Source: Comamonadaceae bacterium
GTDB taxonomy: Bacteria > Pseudomonadota > Gammaproteobacteria > Burkholderiales > Burkholderiaceae_C
NCBI GenBank assembly: GCA_947464665.1
Contig: CANHXV010000001.1
Span: 1-53,491, forward strand
DNA: 53,491 bases
Direction of reading: 5' to 3'
Shown: in pieces, positions 23,932 to 33,059 of the stretch
How positions within the stretch are numbered: the first letter of the stretch is position 1
Layout of the letters: each line of letters starts with the position of its first letter
Made by a program: the position numbers and the translations under genes
The notes under the pieces: model-generated
What the model was told of the DNA's origin: nothing
Database searches by the model: none
The model's input: the letters and a program-made list of their open reading frames with translations, nothing else

Positions 23932-24395
23932 ATGTCAAAGAACATAAACTGATCAAGGTGGCCTTGGAAGGTTATGCCCCCACAGCAAGCCTCACTGAGG
24001 TGCGAGTCCGCGGCCATTCCTTTGTGATTGATGAGCCACCCTACCGCCACGGTACTGATGTGGGGCCAACGCCTTTGGAAACTTTGCTAGGCGCCTTGAT
24101 TGGTTGCACCAACGTGATTGCGCGTCGCATAGCAATTGAGATGAAGATCGATTTGAAGATTGACAAAATTGATGTGCTGGGCCATCTGGATCACCGGGGC
24201 ATAGACAGAGTGGCGGATGTACCCGTTCCGTTTCCCACCATTGAATTGAAGGTAAAGGCCACCACATTCGGGACCGAGCAGGAAATGCGCCTATTGCGTG
24301 AAGACCTGAACAAGCGATGCCCTATGTCTGTGATCTTGAAACAGGCGGGCAGTCAAATCGTTGAGAGTTGGGAAATTAACTACGTCAAGAAATGA
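23925..24395 (+). CDS. OsmC-family protein
   Basis: 156-residue OsmC/Ohr-fold protein with both redox cysteines: C61 (IGCTNV) and C132 (RCPMSV). Family members reduce organic hydroperoxides with thiols. It starts with GTG inside the aldolase gene; AAGGA lies seven bases before. Its place in the middle of a catabolic operon is unusual. It may protect against peroxides made by the pathway, or may have been recruited for a thiol-dependent hydrolysis step (inference). Confidence 0.88.
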   Translation: MLNVKEHKLIKVALEGYAPTASLTEVRVRGHSFVIDEPPYRHGTDVGPTPLETLLGALIGCTNVIARRIAIEMKIDLKIDKIDVLGHLDHRGIDRVADVPVPFPTIELKVKATTFGTEQEMRLLREDLNKRCPMSVILKQAGSQIVESWEINYVKK

Positions 24396-24407
24396 AGGAG
24401 TGACGAC

Positions 24408-25292
24408 ATGACCATGATTCCTAGGGAGCGTGCGCCTTACAGTGCTATCGTCGATCGTCCAAAAATGAAATTACCCGACAACGGGAAGATCATTGTTTGG
24501 ACCATTGTTAACTTGGAGGTTTGGGACATTAGCAAACCCATGGCTCGCCAAGTCATTCCCGCCCCTACCGGAGCGGTTCTCTTGCCCGATGTGCCCAACT
24601 GGAGTTGGCACGAATACGGCATGCGCGTCGGATTCTGGCGCTTTCACGACCTTTACCAAAAGTTGGGCATAAAGCCAACGCTGTCCATCAATGCCCGCGT
24701 TTGCGAAGACTACCCCCGAGTTGCGCAAGCCTGCCTTGATGCCGGTTGGGAATTCATGGGCCACAGTTACCAACAAGGACCTATTCATCTTGAGCCTGAT
24801 CAGCCAGCAATGATCAAGCGGTCTCTGGACGTGATTGAAAAATTCACTGGTAAACGGCCAGTTGGGTGGCTTGGCCCCGGCCTGACCCAAACCAATGAAA
24901 CCCCGGACCATCTGGCTGCGGCGGGCATCAAATACATTGGCGACTGGGTTTACGACGAAGAGCCGACAGAGATCCAAACCGAAAATGGCCCGCTCATTAC
25001 CATTCCTTATACCGTTGAAAACAATGATATTCCGATGATGGCTGTTCAGCACCATGAGGCTTCTTACTGGACGCAAAAGTGCATCGATACTTTTGATCGC
25101 CTATACGAGGAAGGCTCAGATCGCCCTCGCGTGATGGCGATTGCCATCCACCCTTACATTTCCGGGCAGCCTTTCCGCATCAAATACCTCGAAGAGGTCT
25201 ATCAGCACATGGCCAAACACACGGGTGTCATGCATTGGAATGGTGAGCAAATTCTCGACTGGTATCAAACCGCCAGAAAGACAGCCAAGTGA
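24408..25292 (+). CDS. PuuE / cyclic-imide-hydrolase-like polysaccharide-deacetylase-fold protein 1
   Basis: 294-residue NodB-fold protein. The pattern (IVNLEVWD where classical deacetylases have a catalytic Asp pair; MGHSYQQ; GWLGPGLTQTNETPDHLAAAGIKYIGDW, read near 155-185; final EQILDWY) is that of the allantoinase PuuE and the bacterial cyclic imide hydrolase, which open cyclic amides rather than deacetylate sugars (family knowledge). It starts at ATG with AAGGAG seven bases upstream. No signal peptide, so cytosolic. A paralogue lies one gene further on, with a fumarylacetoacetase-family gene between. Confidence 0.85.
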   Translation: MTMIPRERAPYSAIVDRPKMKLPDNGKIIVWTIVNLEVWDISKPMARQVIPAPTGAVLLPDVPNWSWHEYGMRVGFWRFHDLYQKLGIKPTLSINARVCEDYPRVAQACLDAGWEFMGHSYQQGPIHLEPDQPAMIKRSLDVIEKFTGKRPVGWLGPGLTQTNETPDHLAAAGIKYIGDWVYDEEPTEIQTENGPLITIPYTVENNDIPMMAVQHHEASYWTQKCIDTFDRLYEEGSDRPRVMAIAIHPYISGQPFRIKYLEEVYQHMAKHTGVMHWNGEQILDWYQTARKTAK

Positions 25293-25987
25293 TGAACTTC
25301 GCAGTTCAAGTGCCAGAAGTCGTTGCAGTTCCGGTTGCAGGGACTGGCACATTTTTTCCAGTCAGAAGAATATATTGTGTGGGGCGTAATTATCTGGAGC
25401 ATATTCGCGAAATGAAGGAGGCGGATGAGCGTGATCCGCCGTTCTTCTTTCAGAAGCCGCGTGACGCACTTGTTCTCAACGGTCAGTTGGTTCCCTATCC
25501 ACCCCAAACGAATGACTTCCAGTTTGAAGTCGAGTTGGTCGTAGCCATTGGTAAGTCTGGTAGAGCTATCAGTAAAGAAAAGGCGCTGGATCATATTTTT
25601 GGGTACGCGGTGGGCTTTGATATGACACGACGTGATCGCCAACGTGAATCTGGAAAAAATGGTTTGCCATGGGAAATTGGCAAAAGTTTCGATGCTTGTG
25701 CACCTTGTGGAAACTTGCGCACGGTTGCCGATGTTGGGCACATCGACCATGGGCGAATTGCAGTGTCGGTCAATGGACAAGTTAAACAGGATTCACTGAT
25801 TGAAAAAATGATCTGGAATGTGCCCGAGATTGTGAGTAACCTGTCTCATTTGTATGATTTGGTGGAGGGCGATCTAATCTACTCTGGAACACCGGCAGGT
25901 GTTGCGCCCGTTCTAACCGGCGACATTCTCCGAGGTACGGTTGATGGATTAATCGATCTGGAAATCACTATTGGTACAAGGACCTGA
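25292..25987 (+). CDS. Fumarylacetoacetate hydrolase-family protein
   Basis: 231-residue FAH-fold enzyme. Motifs include IYCVGRNYLEH, the metal-binding FEVELVVAIG (E-x-E), GFDMTRRDRQ and the C-terminal YSGTPAGVAPV. Family members hydrolyse or decarboxylate 1,3-dicarbonyl and 2-oxo acids (fumarylpyruvate, acylpyruvates, oxaloacetate), needing a divalent metal. GTG at 25289 or ATG at 25292 can start it; the ATG overlaps the TGA of the preceding gene. It sits between the two PuuE-like genes, so the three may act in sequence on one ring-opened intermediate (inference). Confidence 0.9.
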   Translation: MNFAVQVPEVVAVPVAGTGTFFPVRRIYCVGRNYLEHIREMKEADERDPPFFFQKPRDALVLNGQLVPYPPQTNDFQFEVELVVAIGKSGRAISKEKALDHIFGYAVGFDMTRRDRQRESGKNGLPWEIGKSFDACAPCGNLRTVADVGHIDHGRIAVSVNGQVKQDSLIEKMIWNVPEIVSNLSHLYDLVEGDLIYSGTPAGVAPVLTGDILRGTVDGLIDLEITIGTRT

Positions 25988-25991
25988 TCAC

Positions 25992-26858
25992 ATGAAGCCT
26001 CTGGAAAGAATCAAGTACTCTCCGATCAATGCTCGAAAGCCGTTAAAGCTGCCAGGTGGAGCACGCATGGTGGTCTGGAATATCGTGAACATTGAAGAGT
26101 GGGACATCGATCAAACGATGCCTAGAACGGTACTGACACCCCCGGCAGGTGGCTCTCCAATGCCGGATATTCCCAACTGGGCGTGGCATGAATACGGTAA
26201 CAGGGTTGGTTTCTGGCGGATGTTAAAGGTACTGGATGAACTCGACATCAAGGCAGTGCTTGCTATCAATGGTTCCGCCATCAAAGCCTATGAACCTATT
26301 TCTCAGGCCGCGCTAGACAGGGCATGGGAATTCATGGGCCATGGGTATACCCAGAGAAATATGCAGAAGGTTGAAAACGAGCAGGAAGACATTGCCAAAA
26401 CAACCGAGGCGATCAGGGCATTCACTGGAAAACGTCCGCGCGGTTGGTTGGGTCCTGGCTTGACTGAAACCTGGCATACGCCGGATTTGTTATCTGAGAA
26501 TGGATATGAGTACGTCTGTGATTGGGTACTCGATGACCAGCCTGTTGTCTTGAAAACGCGCCATCAACCTATTGTCAATGTGCCGTACACGCAAGAGTGC
26601 AACGACGTGGCGATGATGCTGATTCAGCACCATACTGCCTCTGAATACTACAGACGTGGCATCGATCAATTTGAGCAAATTTACGAAGACTCAGTCGATT
26701 CTGCCCGCGTGATGGCCTTGGTGGTTCATCCTTACATCATGGGTGCGCCGCACAGGCTCAAATACTACAAGCAATTGTTGACGGAAATTCGTCAGCGCAA
26801 AGATGTTTTGTTCTGGACGGGCGAGCAGATTCTTGACTGGTATGGGTCGCAGGTTTAG
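25992..26858 (+). CDS. PuuE / cyclic-imide-hydrolase-like polysaccharide-deacetylase-fold protein 2
   Basis: 288-residue paralogue of the protein at 24408 with the same landmarks in the same order (IVNIEEWD, MGHGYTQ, RGWLGPGLTETWHTPDLL, HHTASEYY, VHPYIMGAP, EQILDWYG). A TTG-started extension to 25971 is possible, but the ATG at 25992 has AAGGA upstream and matches the family. The clear but partial similarity implies an old duplication with different substrates, for example opening of two successive cyclic forms. It ends the first gene block; a 116-bp gap precedes the transporter genes. Confidence 0.86.
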   Translation: MKPLERIKYSPINARKPLKLPGGARMVVWNIVNIEEWDIDQTMPRTVLTPPAGGSPMPDIPNWAWHEYGNRVGFWRMLKVLDELDIKAVLAINGSAIKAYEPISQAALDRAWEFMGHGYTQRNMQKVENEQEDIAKTTEAIRAFTGKRPRGWLGPGLTETWHTPDLLSENGYEYVCDWVLDDQPVVLKTRHQPIVNVPYTQECNDVAMMLIQHHTASEYYRRGIDQFEQIYEDSVDSARVMALVVHPYIMGAPHRLKYYKQLLTEIRQRKDVLFWTGEQILDWYGSQV

Positions 26859-26974
26859 CAGTATGAATACGGTCAATCAAAAGAGAATTTTTGTGCTTTG
26901 CGTAAACGCTAATTGCTGAGGTTCAGTGGTGGTTTTAAAGTGACGAAAGTCTTAATTTAAAGGATGAATCTGCT

Positions 26975-27832
26975 GTGTCAATGACGATATTTCAACTCCT
27001 CAATGGGGCAACCTTTGCAGCTTTGCTGTTCGTTGTCGCCAGTGGGTTCACACTGATTTTTGGACTCATGCGAATTGTGAATTTGGCGCATGGTGCCCTT
27101 TATCTTTTTGGCGGCTATTTAGGCTTGACCGTAGCCAACTTCACGGGCAATTTCTTTTTGGGGGCAATTGGTGCTGCAATCGGTATTGCACTGACAGGCT
27201 TCATCATTGACTTTGGTCTGCTGAGGTTTGTGCGCGGAGTTGAACTCAGACAGGTGCTACTGACACTGGGTGTAGCCTTTGTGCTCAACGATCTGTCTTT
27301 GGTTTTGTGGGGTGGTGATACCTTCAGCATTCAGGTGCCCGCCTTCCTTGATGGCCCTGCAGAATTTGGAAACATGACCTATCCCATTTACCGATTGTTT
27401 GTACTCTTAGTCGGCGTCGTGATTTTCATCTCACTCAGTCTCTTGATCACCAAAACTCGACTCGGTGCCTTGATCCGAGCAGGCGTGGACGATGCAGAAA
27501 CCGTCTCTGCCATGGGTGTGGACATTCGACGGGTGTTCATCTACACCTTCATGCTGGGTTCTGCCCTTGCCGGATTGGGCGGTGTGATGGGAGGTGCATT
27601 TTTGACGCTGTATCCTACGGCCGACTCCGAAATTCTGGTCTATAGCCTGGCGGTTGTGATCATTGGCGGACGTGGCAGCTTGATTGGCGCTGCGGTTGGA
27701 AGTTTGTTGGTGGGCATGCTGTCTACCTTCGGACAAGTCTGGTTTCCAGAATTGGCTTATTTCGTCATTTTTGGCCCCATGGCCATTCTTTTGGCATTCA
27801 GGCCCTTGGGTCTTTTTGGAAAGGTGGCCTAA
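26975..27832 (+). CDS. Branched-chain amino acid-type ABC transporter permease (LivH)
   Basis: 285-residue hydrophobic permease of the HAAT family (LivH type), with many membrane segments, the early GFTLIFGLMRIVNLAHGAL motif and the IIGGRGSLIGAAVG loop that contacts the ATPase. Start is GTG at 26975 or ATG at 26981; AGGA lies upstream. First gene of a complete importer livH-livM-livK-livG-livF set inside the catabolic cluster, so the transported compound is probably the pathway substrate rather than leucine (inference). Confidence 0.92.
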   Translation: MSMTIFQLLNGATFAALLFVVASGFTLIFGLMRIVNLAHGALYLFGGYLGLTVANFTGNFFLGAIGAAIGIALTGFIIDFGLLRFVRGVELRQVLLTLGVAFVLNDLSLVLWGGDTFSIQVPAFLDGPAEFGNMTYPIYRLFVLLVGVVIFISLSLLITKTRLGALIRAGVDDAETVSAMGVDIRRVFIYTFMLGSALAGLGGVMGGAFLTLYPTADSEILVYSLAVVIIGGRGSLIGAAVGSLLVGMLSTFGQVWFPELAYFVIFGPMAILLAFRPLGLFGKVA

Positions 27833-28765
27833 ATGTTGGTCAACAAAAAACAAACGGTCTATGTCATCCTGGCCTTGATTGTCTTGGCACTTATTCCCAC
27901 GCTGTTGCCCGGATATAAAACCAGCATTGCTACCGAAATACTCATTTTTTCCATACTGGCGATGTCGGTAGACATCATGGCGGGATTCACTGGAAGAACT
28001 TCCTTGTGCCACGGTGCCATCTTTGGTGTGGCCACTTACGTGGTCCTGCACTACGTCACGGTGGTTGGTGGCTCAGTCTGGTTGGGCGCTTTATTAGGCA
28101 TATTGGCTGCTATGCTAATTTCGATGATCTTTGCCGCGTTGGCGATCAGAACATCGGGCGTGTATTTTATTTTGCTGACCTTGGCGCTGGGCATGATTGT
28201 GTGGGGTGTGTGTCTCCGCTGGACTTCTGTGACTGGCGGTGAAAACGGCATTCGAGGCAGTGTTGCACCCGAGTGGTTGCTCAATAAAAAAAATCTTTAC
28301 TACTTTGTTGCAGCCTGCTTTGCCGTGGTCACGCTTTGCATGTGGAAGTTTGTCAATTCACCCTTTGGCCTGACCTTGAAGGGGATTCGAGACAGTGAGT
28401 CACGCATGCGAACATTGGGATACAACGTTCCGTTGCACTTGTTCATCGGCTTTGTCGTGTCCGGATTCTTTGCGGGCGTTGCGGGAGCTTTGTACGCCTT
28501 CTTCAACAGCTTTGTCAGTCCTTCCACCGTGGCTTTGGCTCAGTCCGTAGAAGGCTTGTTAATGGCCATTGTGGGAGGCGTGGGTACTTTATTCGGCGCC
28601 ATCATTGGGGCCATTCTGGTCATTTCTCTGGAAAATTTTGTCAGTTTGTACACCGAGCGCTGGTTGATGGTACTGGGATTTATGTTCATCTTCACGATGA
28701 TCTTTGCCCCAACCGGATTCCTTGGCGCTGCCCGTATTTTCATTAAATCATTTGAGAAGAAGTGA
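27833..28765 (+). CDS. Branched-chain amino acid-type ABC transporter permease (LivM)
   Basis: 310-residue second permease subunit (LivM type). It carries the typical SVDIMAGFTGRTSLCHGAIFGV-like segment (read near 45-65) and the cytosolic loop KGIRDSESRMRTLGYN followed by VGGVGTLFGAIIGA. ATG follows the LivH stop codon without any gap, indicating tight coupling. Pairs with LivH to form the channel. Confidence 0.92.
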   Translation: MLVNKKQTVYVILALIVLALIPTLLPGYKTSIATEILIFSILAMSVDIMAGFTGRTSLCHGAIFGVATYVVLHYVTVVGGSVWLGALLGILAAMLISMIFAALAIRTSGVYFILLTLALGMIVWGVCLRWTSVTGGENGIRGSVAPEWLLNKKNLYYFVAACFAVVTLCMWKFVNSPFGLTLKGIRDSESRMRTLGYNVPLHLFIGFVVSGFFAGVAGALYAFFNSFVSPSTVALAQSVEGLLMAIVGGVGTLFGAIIGAILVISLENFVSLYTERWLMVLGFMFIFTMIFAPTGFLGAARIFIKSFEKK

Positions 28766-28815
28766 GTTAGTCGTCGTTGTTTTCCCTTTGTTTATTTACT
28801 AATCAGGAGTGCATC

Positions 28816-30072
28816 ATGGAACGTAGAAATTTTGTTAAATCCGTCGGTTTGACTGTGGCTGCAGGCGCTGCACCATGGCTTAATACTGCGCAAGCCCAAA
28901 CAGGGCCTATTCGCATTGGTTTGTTGTCGCCTCTTACCGGGGTTTTGGCTGCTGGCGGCAAAGAACTGGTAGAGGGCTTTGAGTTGTATTGGAAGCAAAA
29001 TGGTTTGACCTTGGCAGGACGTCAGGTCGAGATCGTGATTGAAGACGATGGCTCCAACCCAGACATGGCCTTGCAAAAATCACGTCGACTGGTTGAGCAG
29101 CGAAATGTGCACTTCCTGATGGGTAGCGTGCTGGCCAACACGGGTCTGGCCATCTCGGAATATGCCCGCTCTAGCGGAACACCTTATTTCATTCCAGTTG
29201 TAGCTGCAGACGATTTGACGCAGCGTAAAGCGGTACCCAACATTGTTCGTGTGGCTGGGTACTCTGCAAGTCAGATGCCACGCCCCTTGGCAGAGTATGC
29301 CTACAACGTCAAGAAAGTTCGCAAGATCGTGACGATTTCGCAAGACTACACATTCGGACATGAGCAATGCGGTGGCTTTTGCCAGACATTCTCCGAATTG
29401 GGAGGTCAGGTCATTCAGCAGTTCTGGCATCCCATCAACACGGCAGACTTCAGCCCCTACTTGGCGCAAATCAGAAATGCCGGCGCCGATGCTGTCTTTG
29501 TGATGGAAACGGGTGCCGATGCCAACCGCTTTATCAAGCAGTATCAGAACTTTGGCCTGCAGGGTAAGTTACCCATGTTCGGCGCCATGAATTTGACGGA
29601 TCAGTCGGTCATTCGCACACTTGGTGCCGAGGCGGGGGGCATCATTTCTTCAGCCCACTTTGCTGAAGGCTCTGACATTGCTGCGACCAAGAAATTCGTT
29701 GCCGAATACAACGAGGCTTTTGCTAAATTGCCCTCTATTTATGGCTTTTCTCACTATTCGGGCGCAATGTGGATTGCCGAAGCGATCAAGAAAATCAACG
29801 GCAGGGTAGAGGACAAGACGGCATTCCTCAATGCAGTTAAGTCGACCGAATTGACCAATTCCCCATTGGGCCGTCCTGTCAAATTAGACAAGTATGGCAA
29901 TCCAGTCTACGACGTATTTATTCGTGAGACAAAAGTGCGGCCTGATGGCAAGTACTGGAACGTTCCAATCGAAGTTTATCCAGGCGTTTCGCAGTTTGGA
30001 AAGTACGACCCTGAGGTTTACATGAAGCAACCCTCTTACAGTCGTGATTTCCAAGGGATCAAGAAGTCCTGA
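28816..30072 (+). CDS. ABC transporter periplasmic substrate-binding protein (LivK type), probably Tat-exported
   Basis: 418-residue type I periplasmic binding protein. The N-terminus MERRNFVKSVG followed by a mildly hydrophobic stretch and AQA fits a twin-arginine signal (RRxFxK), an alternative to Sec. The mature part starts IRIGLLSPLTGVLAAGGKE, the standard LivK opening. Start: ATG at 28816 with AGGAG six bases before, not the earlier in-frame ATG at 28777. It defines the specificity of the importer, probably for an aromatic, heterocyclic or amide compound given the neighbours (inference). A strong hairpin follows its stop. Confidence 0.93.
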   Translation: MERRNFVKSVGLTVAAGAAPWLNTAQAQTGPIRIGLLSPLTGVLAAGGKELVEGFELYWKQNGLTLAGRQVEIVIEDDGSNPDMALQKSRRLVEQRNVHFLMGSVLANTGLAISEYARSSGTPYFIPVVAADDLTQRKAVPNIVRVAGYSASQMPRPLAEYAYNVKKVRKIVTISQDYTFGHEQCGGFCQTFSELGGQVIQQFWHPINTADFSPYLAQIRNAGADAVFVMETGADANRFIKQYQNFGLQGKLPMFGAMNLTDQSVIRTLGAEAGGIISSAHFAEGSDIAATKKFVAEYNEAFAKLPSIYGFSHYSGAMWIAEAIKKINGRVEDKTAFLNAVKSTELTNSPLGRPVKLDKYGNPVYDVFIRETKVRPDGKYWNVPIEVYPGVSQFGKYDPEVYMKQPSYSRDFQGIKKS

Positions 30073-30103
30073 TCGTTTGATCTAAAACCATTGAAGCAAG
30101 CCA

Positions 30104-30139
30104 GCCAGTGTGTCTGAGTTAGTTATCAGGCGCACTGGC
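30104..30139 (+). other. Strong RNA stem-loop between livK-type and livG-type genes
   Basis: A 14-bp stem with an 8-nt loop: arms begin GCCAGTGTG at 30104 and end CGCACTGGC at 30139, with inner CTGA/TCAG pairs and only two G-U pairs. No U-tract follows. Hairpins after binding-protein genes often stabilise the upstream mRNA or reduce read-through, so that receptor is made in excess over ATPases (family-level knowledge; function here inferred). Confidence 0.6.
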
Positions 30140-30156
30140 CATTCAGGGATATCTTT

Positions 30157-30912
30157 GTGACGAATTCCATTCTTTCTCTTCGAAACGTCAGTGTCACCTT
30201 TGGTGCGTTACGGGCGGTGGACGGGGTGACCTTGTCGGTACCCGCAGGCCAGAGGCGGGCCATTATTGGCCCCAATGGTGCCGGTAAAACCACATTGTTC
30301 AATGCCATTGCTGGGGTGGTTCCCATTTCTAGTGGAGACGTTCACTTTGATGGTGTTGACATGACGCGTTTCACGACCAACAAACGGGCAAGTCTGGGAA
30401 TTTCGCGAACATTTCAGATCACAAATTTGTTTCCACAGTTGTCTGTCCAGGAAAATATTCGCTTGGCAGTTTGCGGGCTTTCAAGTCGAAAATTTTCTTT
30501 ATTTGGCAGCGGTCAGCCAAATCCTGCAGAAAAAGAAGCCATTGAGTTGGCACTTGAAAATTCGCAGTTGATTGAGCAGCGTAAAACGGAGGTCAAAACC
30601 TTGTCTTACGGTGAACAGCGACAACTGGAAATGGCCATGGCACTGGTTCAGAAACCTAAATTGCTGCTGCTAGATGAGCCAGCTGCCGGGTTGTCGCCTG
30701 CAGAGCGGGTCAAAATGGCCGATGTCATCAACGCCCTGCCAAGAGATCTCACACTTATTTTGATTGAACACGATATGGACCTTGCCTTGGGTTTGGTTGA
30801 CTACGTCACGTGCCTGCATTTCGGGCAAGTGCTCACAGGCGGTACACCTGACGAGATACGTGTCGATGAAAAGGTCCAAGAGGTTTACTTGGGAAAGCCG
30901 CGCCATGCTTGA
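30157..30912 (+). CDS. ABC transporter ATP-binding protein (LivG type)
   Basis: 251-residue ATPase. Walker A GPNGAGKT, the LivG-style FQITNLFPQLSVQEN, signature LSYGEQRQLE, Walker B LLLLDEPAAGLSP and switch EHDMD are all present. It starts with GTG 17 bp after the large hairpin. The LivF-type gene overlaps its end by 8 bp. Energises the Liv-type importer with LivF. Confidence 0.94.
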   Translation: MTNSILSLRNVSVTFGALRAVDGVTLSVPAGQRRAIIGPNGAGKTTLFNAIAGVVPISSGDVHFDGVDMTRFTTNKRASLGISRTFQITNLFPQLSVQENIRLAVCGLSSRKFSLFGSGQPNPAEKEAIELALENSQLIEQRKTEVKTLSYGEQRQLEMAMALVQKPKLLLLDEPAAGLSPAERVKMADVINALPRDLTLILIEHDMDLALGLVDYVTCLHFGQVLTGGTPDEIRVDEKVQEVYLGKPRHA

Positions 30913-31609
30913 AATTAATGATCTGCACAGTTACTACGGTGACGCCCACATTTTGCGCGGCGTCAACATGAAGGTGTCGAAAGGCAAGGTTGTCGCTTTG
31001 TTAGGGCGTAACGGCATGGGGAAGACCACGCTGATCCGTTCAATCATGGGCTTGAATCCCCCACGGATTAGCAAAGGCAGTGTCAAATACGATGGGCACG
31101 AACTGGTGGGTCTAAGCCCGCATGTGATCGCATCTAAGCGCATAGGATTTGTTCCGCAAGGAAGGCGCCTTTTTGCATCGCTGACCGTCACCGAACACTT
31201 GACGGTTTTTGCCTCTCAAAATCCTGACAGCAAATGGACCATGAAGAGGATGTACGAGCTGTTTCCTCGTCTTGAAGAGCGCAAGAACAACTTGGGCAAC
31301 CAGCTCTCCGGTGGAGAGCGACAAATGTTGGCGGTAGCCAGAGCCCTGATGACTGATCCTGAAATGTTGTTGATGGATGAGCCCACCGAAGGCTTGGCGC
31401 CTGTCATGGTTCAACACTTGGAAGAAATCGTCGCCGAGTTGGGTAAAGCCGGTTTGGGGATCTTATTGGTTGAACAGAATCTCTACAGCGCCTTGTCAGT
31501 GGCCAATGAGGTCTACCTGATGGAGACGGGCGAAATTGTTCATCACTGCCTTCCCAATGAGTTGATGAATGACCGTGACACCATGCAGCGGTTCCTCGGT
31601 GTTCGGTAA
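30905..31609 (+). CDS. ABC transporter ATP-binding protein (LivF type)
   Basis: 234-residue ATPase. Walker A GRNGMGKT, signature LSGGERQML, Walker B MLLMDEPTEGLAP and the LivF ending LVEQNLYSALSVANEVYLMETG are visible. The frame is open upstream to 30764, but the ATG at 30905 gives the conserved N-terminus MLEINDLHSYYG. Completes the importer; the amidase gene follows 18 bp later in the same transcript. Confidence 0.94.
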   Translation: MLEINDLHSYYGDAHILRGVNMKVSKGKVVALLGRNGMGKTTLIRSIMGLNPPRISKGSVKYDGHELVGLSPHVIASKRIGFVPQGRRLFASLTVTEHLTVFASQNPDSKWTMKRMYELFPRLEERKNNLGNQLSGGERQMLAVARALMTDPEMLLMDEPTEGLAPVMVQHLEEIVAELGKAGLGILLVEQNLYSALSVANEVYLMETGEIVHHCLPNELMNDRDTMQRFLGVR

Positions 31610-31627
31610 ACCTCGAACTAGAAAGCT

Positions 31628-33046
31628 ATGACAGATCAATTCGCGAATTTGGGTGTGTGTGATGCGGCCAGCGCAATTGCACGAGGCGAGGTCAGCTCGG
31701 AAAGATTGACGAAAGTTTCTTTAGACCGTTTGCAGACGCTGGGTTCAAAATTGAATTGCGTAGCTTCTCTGCAGGTAGACGCAGCATTGGATGCTGCACG
31801 CAGGGCCGATGTTCTCAGATCCAAAGGGCAAGCTTTAGGTCTTTTGCATGGCGTACCTATGGCGCACAAGGAGTTGTTTTACAGGCAAGGTCGAAAAACC
31901 AATGATGGTTCTATCATCACGAAAGACTTCATCCCGCAAGAGACCTCAACAGCTTTGACACGCTTGGACAAAGCCGGAGCCATTGATCTTGGCCTTTTGC
32001 ACATGGCAGAATTTGCCATGAGTCCTACAGGTTTTAATTTGCATTATGGCCACGTGAGAAATCCCTGGAATACGGATGCTTGCCCCGGAGGATCTTCGAG
32101 TGGTTCTGGTGCAGCAGTAGCAGCCAGATTAACTTACGCCTCTTTGGGCACCGATACAGGAGGATCGATTCGTCATCCGTCGGCAATGTGCGGCGTCACT
32201 GGCCTAAAACCAACCTGGTCTAGGGTAAGCTCGTTTGGGGTCATGCCCTTGTCTAAATCACTAGACTGCGTTGGCCCATTGGCCAGAAGCGCACGCGATT
32301 GTGCTCGTTTATTGACGGTTGTGGCAGGACATGATCCCTTGGACAATTCAAGTAGTCTAGAGGCTGTTCCAGATTACGAGAGCATGTTGGAAGGCGACTT
32401 ACGTGGCATGAAAATAGCCGTACCTGGAGGCTATTACCGCGAGCACCTTGATGCTGGCGTAGCAAGTTGTATCGTAGAGGCTGAACGTGTTTTCACAAGC
32501 TTGGGAGCTGCCATCATTCGGACTGAACCTCCGAACATGACAGACATCAACCGTTTGATGTCGATTGTGCTGACGGTGGAGGCTGCATCTCTCCACAAGC
32601 ACTGGATTGAGACACGGCGTCAAGATTACGCGGAGCAAGTTCTTGCGCGTTTCATGCCTGGCTTTGATTTCACAGGTATTGATTACTACGAAGCCATCAG
32701 CGCGAGGAGGGAATGTGCGCTCAAGTGGGTGGGCATGACGATGGGTGATGCCGATTGTGCTTTGCTTCCCACGATACCGGTCCAGGTTCCCAGCATCGCT
32801 GAAACCACTCAGGGTGACTGGAGTGTCATCTCCAAAAAAATTGCCACCATCACGCATTGCAACCGTGCCATCAATTATTTGGGACTGCCTGCACTGAGTG
32901 TTCCTGCAGGATTTGTGAATGCGATGCCCGTGGCGTTTCAGTTGGTTGGCCGGGCGTTTGACGAAGGCAAGTTGTTAAAGATGGGTCATGCATTTCAGAC
33001 CATGACCCAGTGGCATCAGGCTGTGCCGGCATCGTACATGTCTTGA
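31628..33046 (+). CDS. Amidase-signature family amidase 1
   Basis: 472-residue amidase of the AS family. The Ser-cisSer-Lys machinery is intact: K81 (MAHKELF), the GGSSSGSG loop at 154-161 and nucleophile S180 in TDTGGSIRHP. AS enzymes hydrolyse a broad range of amides to acid and ammonia, including half-amides formed from cyclic imides. It is cytosolic with no signal peptide. The dehydrogenase gene starts 14 bp downstream. A second, diverged AS amidase ends the cluster. Confidence 0.92.
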   Translation: MTDQFANLGVCDAASAIARGEVSSERLTKVSLDRLQTLGSKLNCVASLQVDAALDAARRADVLRSKGQALGLLHGVPMAHKELFYRQGRKTNDGSIITKDFIPQETSTALTRLDKAGAIDLGLLHMAEFAMSPTGFNLHYGHVRNPWNTDACPGGSSSGSGAAVAARLTYASLGTDTGGSIRHPSAMCGVTGLKPTWSRVSSFGVMPLSKSLDCVGPLARSARDCARLLTVVAGHDPLDNSSSLEAVPDYESMLEGDLRGMKIAVPGGYYREHLDAGVASCIVEAERVFTSLGAAIIRTEPPNMTDINRLMSIVLTVEAASLHKHWIETRRQDYAEQVLARFMPGFDFTGIDYYEAISARRECALKWVGMTMGDADCALLPTIPVQVPSIAETTQGDWSVISKKIATITHCNRAINYLGLPALSVPAGFVNAMPVAFQLVGRAFDEGKLLKMGHAFQTMTQWHQAVPASYMS

Positions 33047-33059
33047 CCCCCTCAAATGA

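Noticed and set aside
27431..28051. 206-codon leftward ORF across the livH/livM junction
   Set aside because: Antisense to two well-supported permeases; His/Gln-rich translation typical of reverse-frame shadows.
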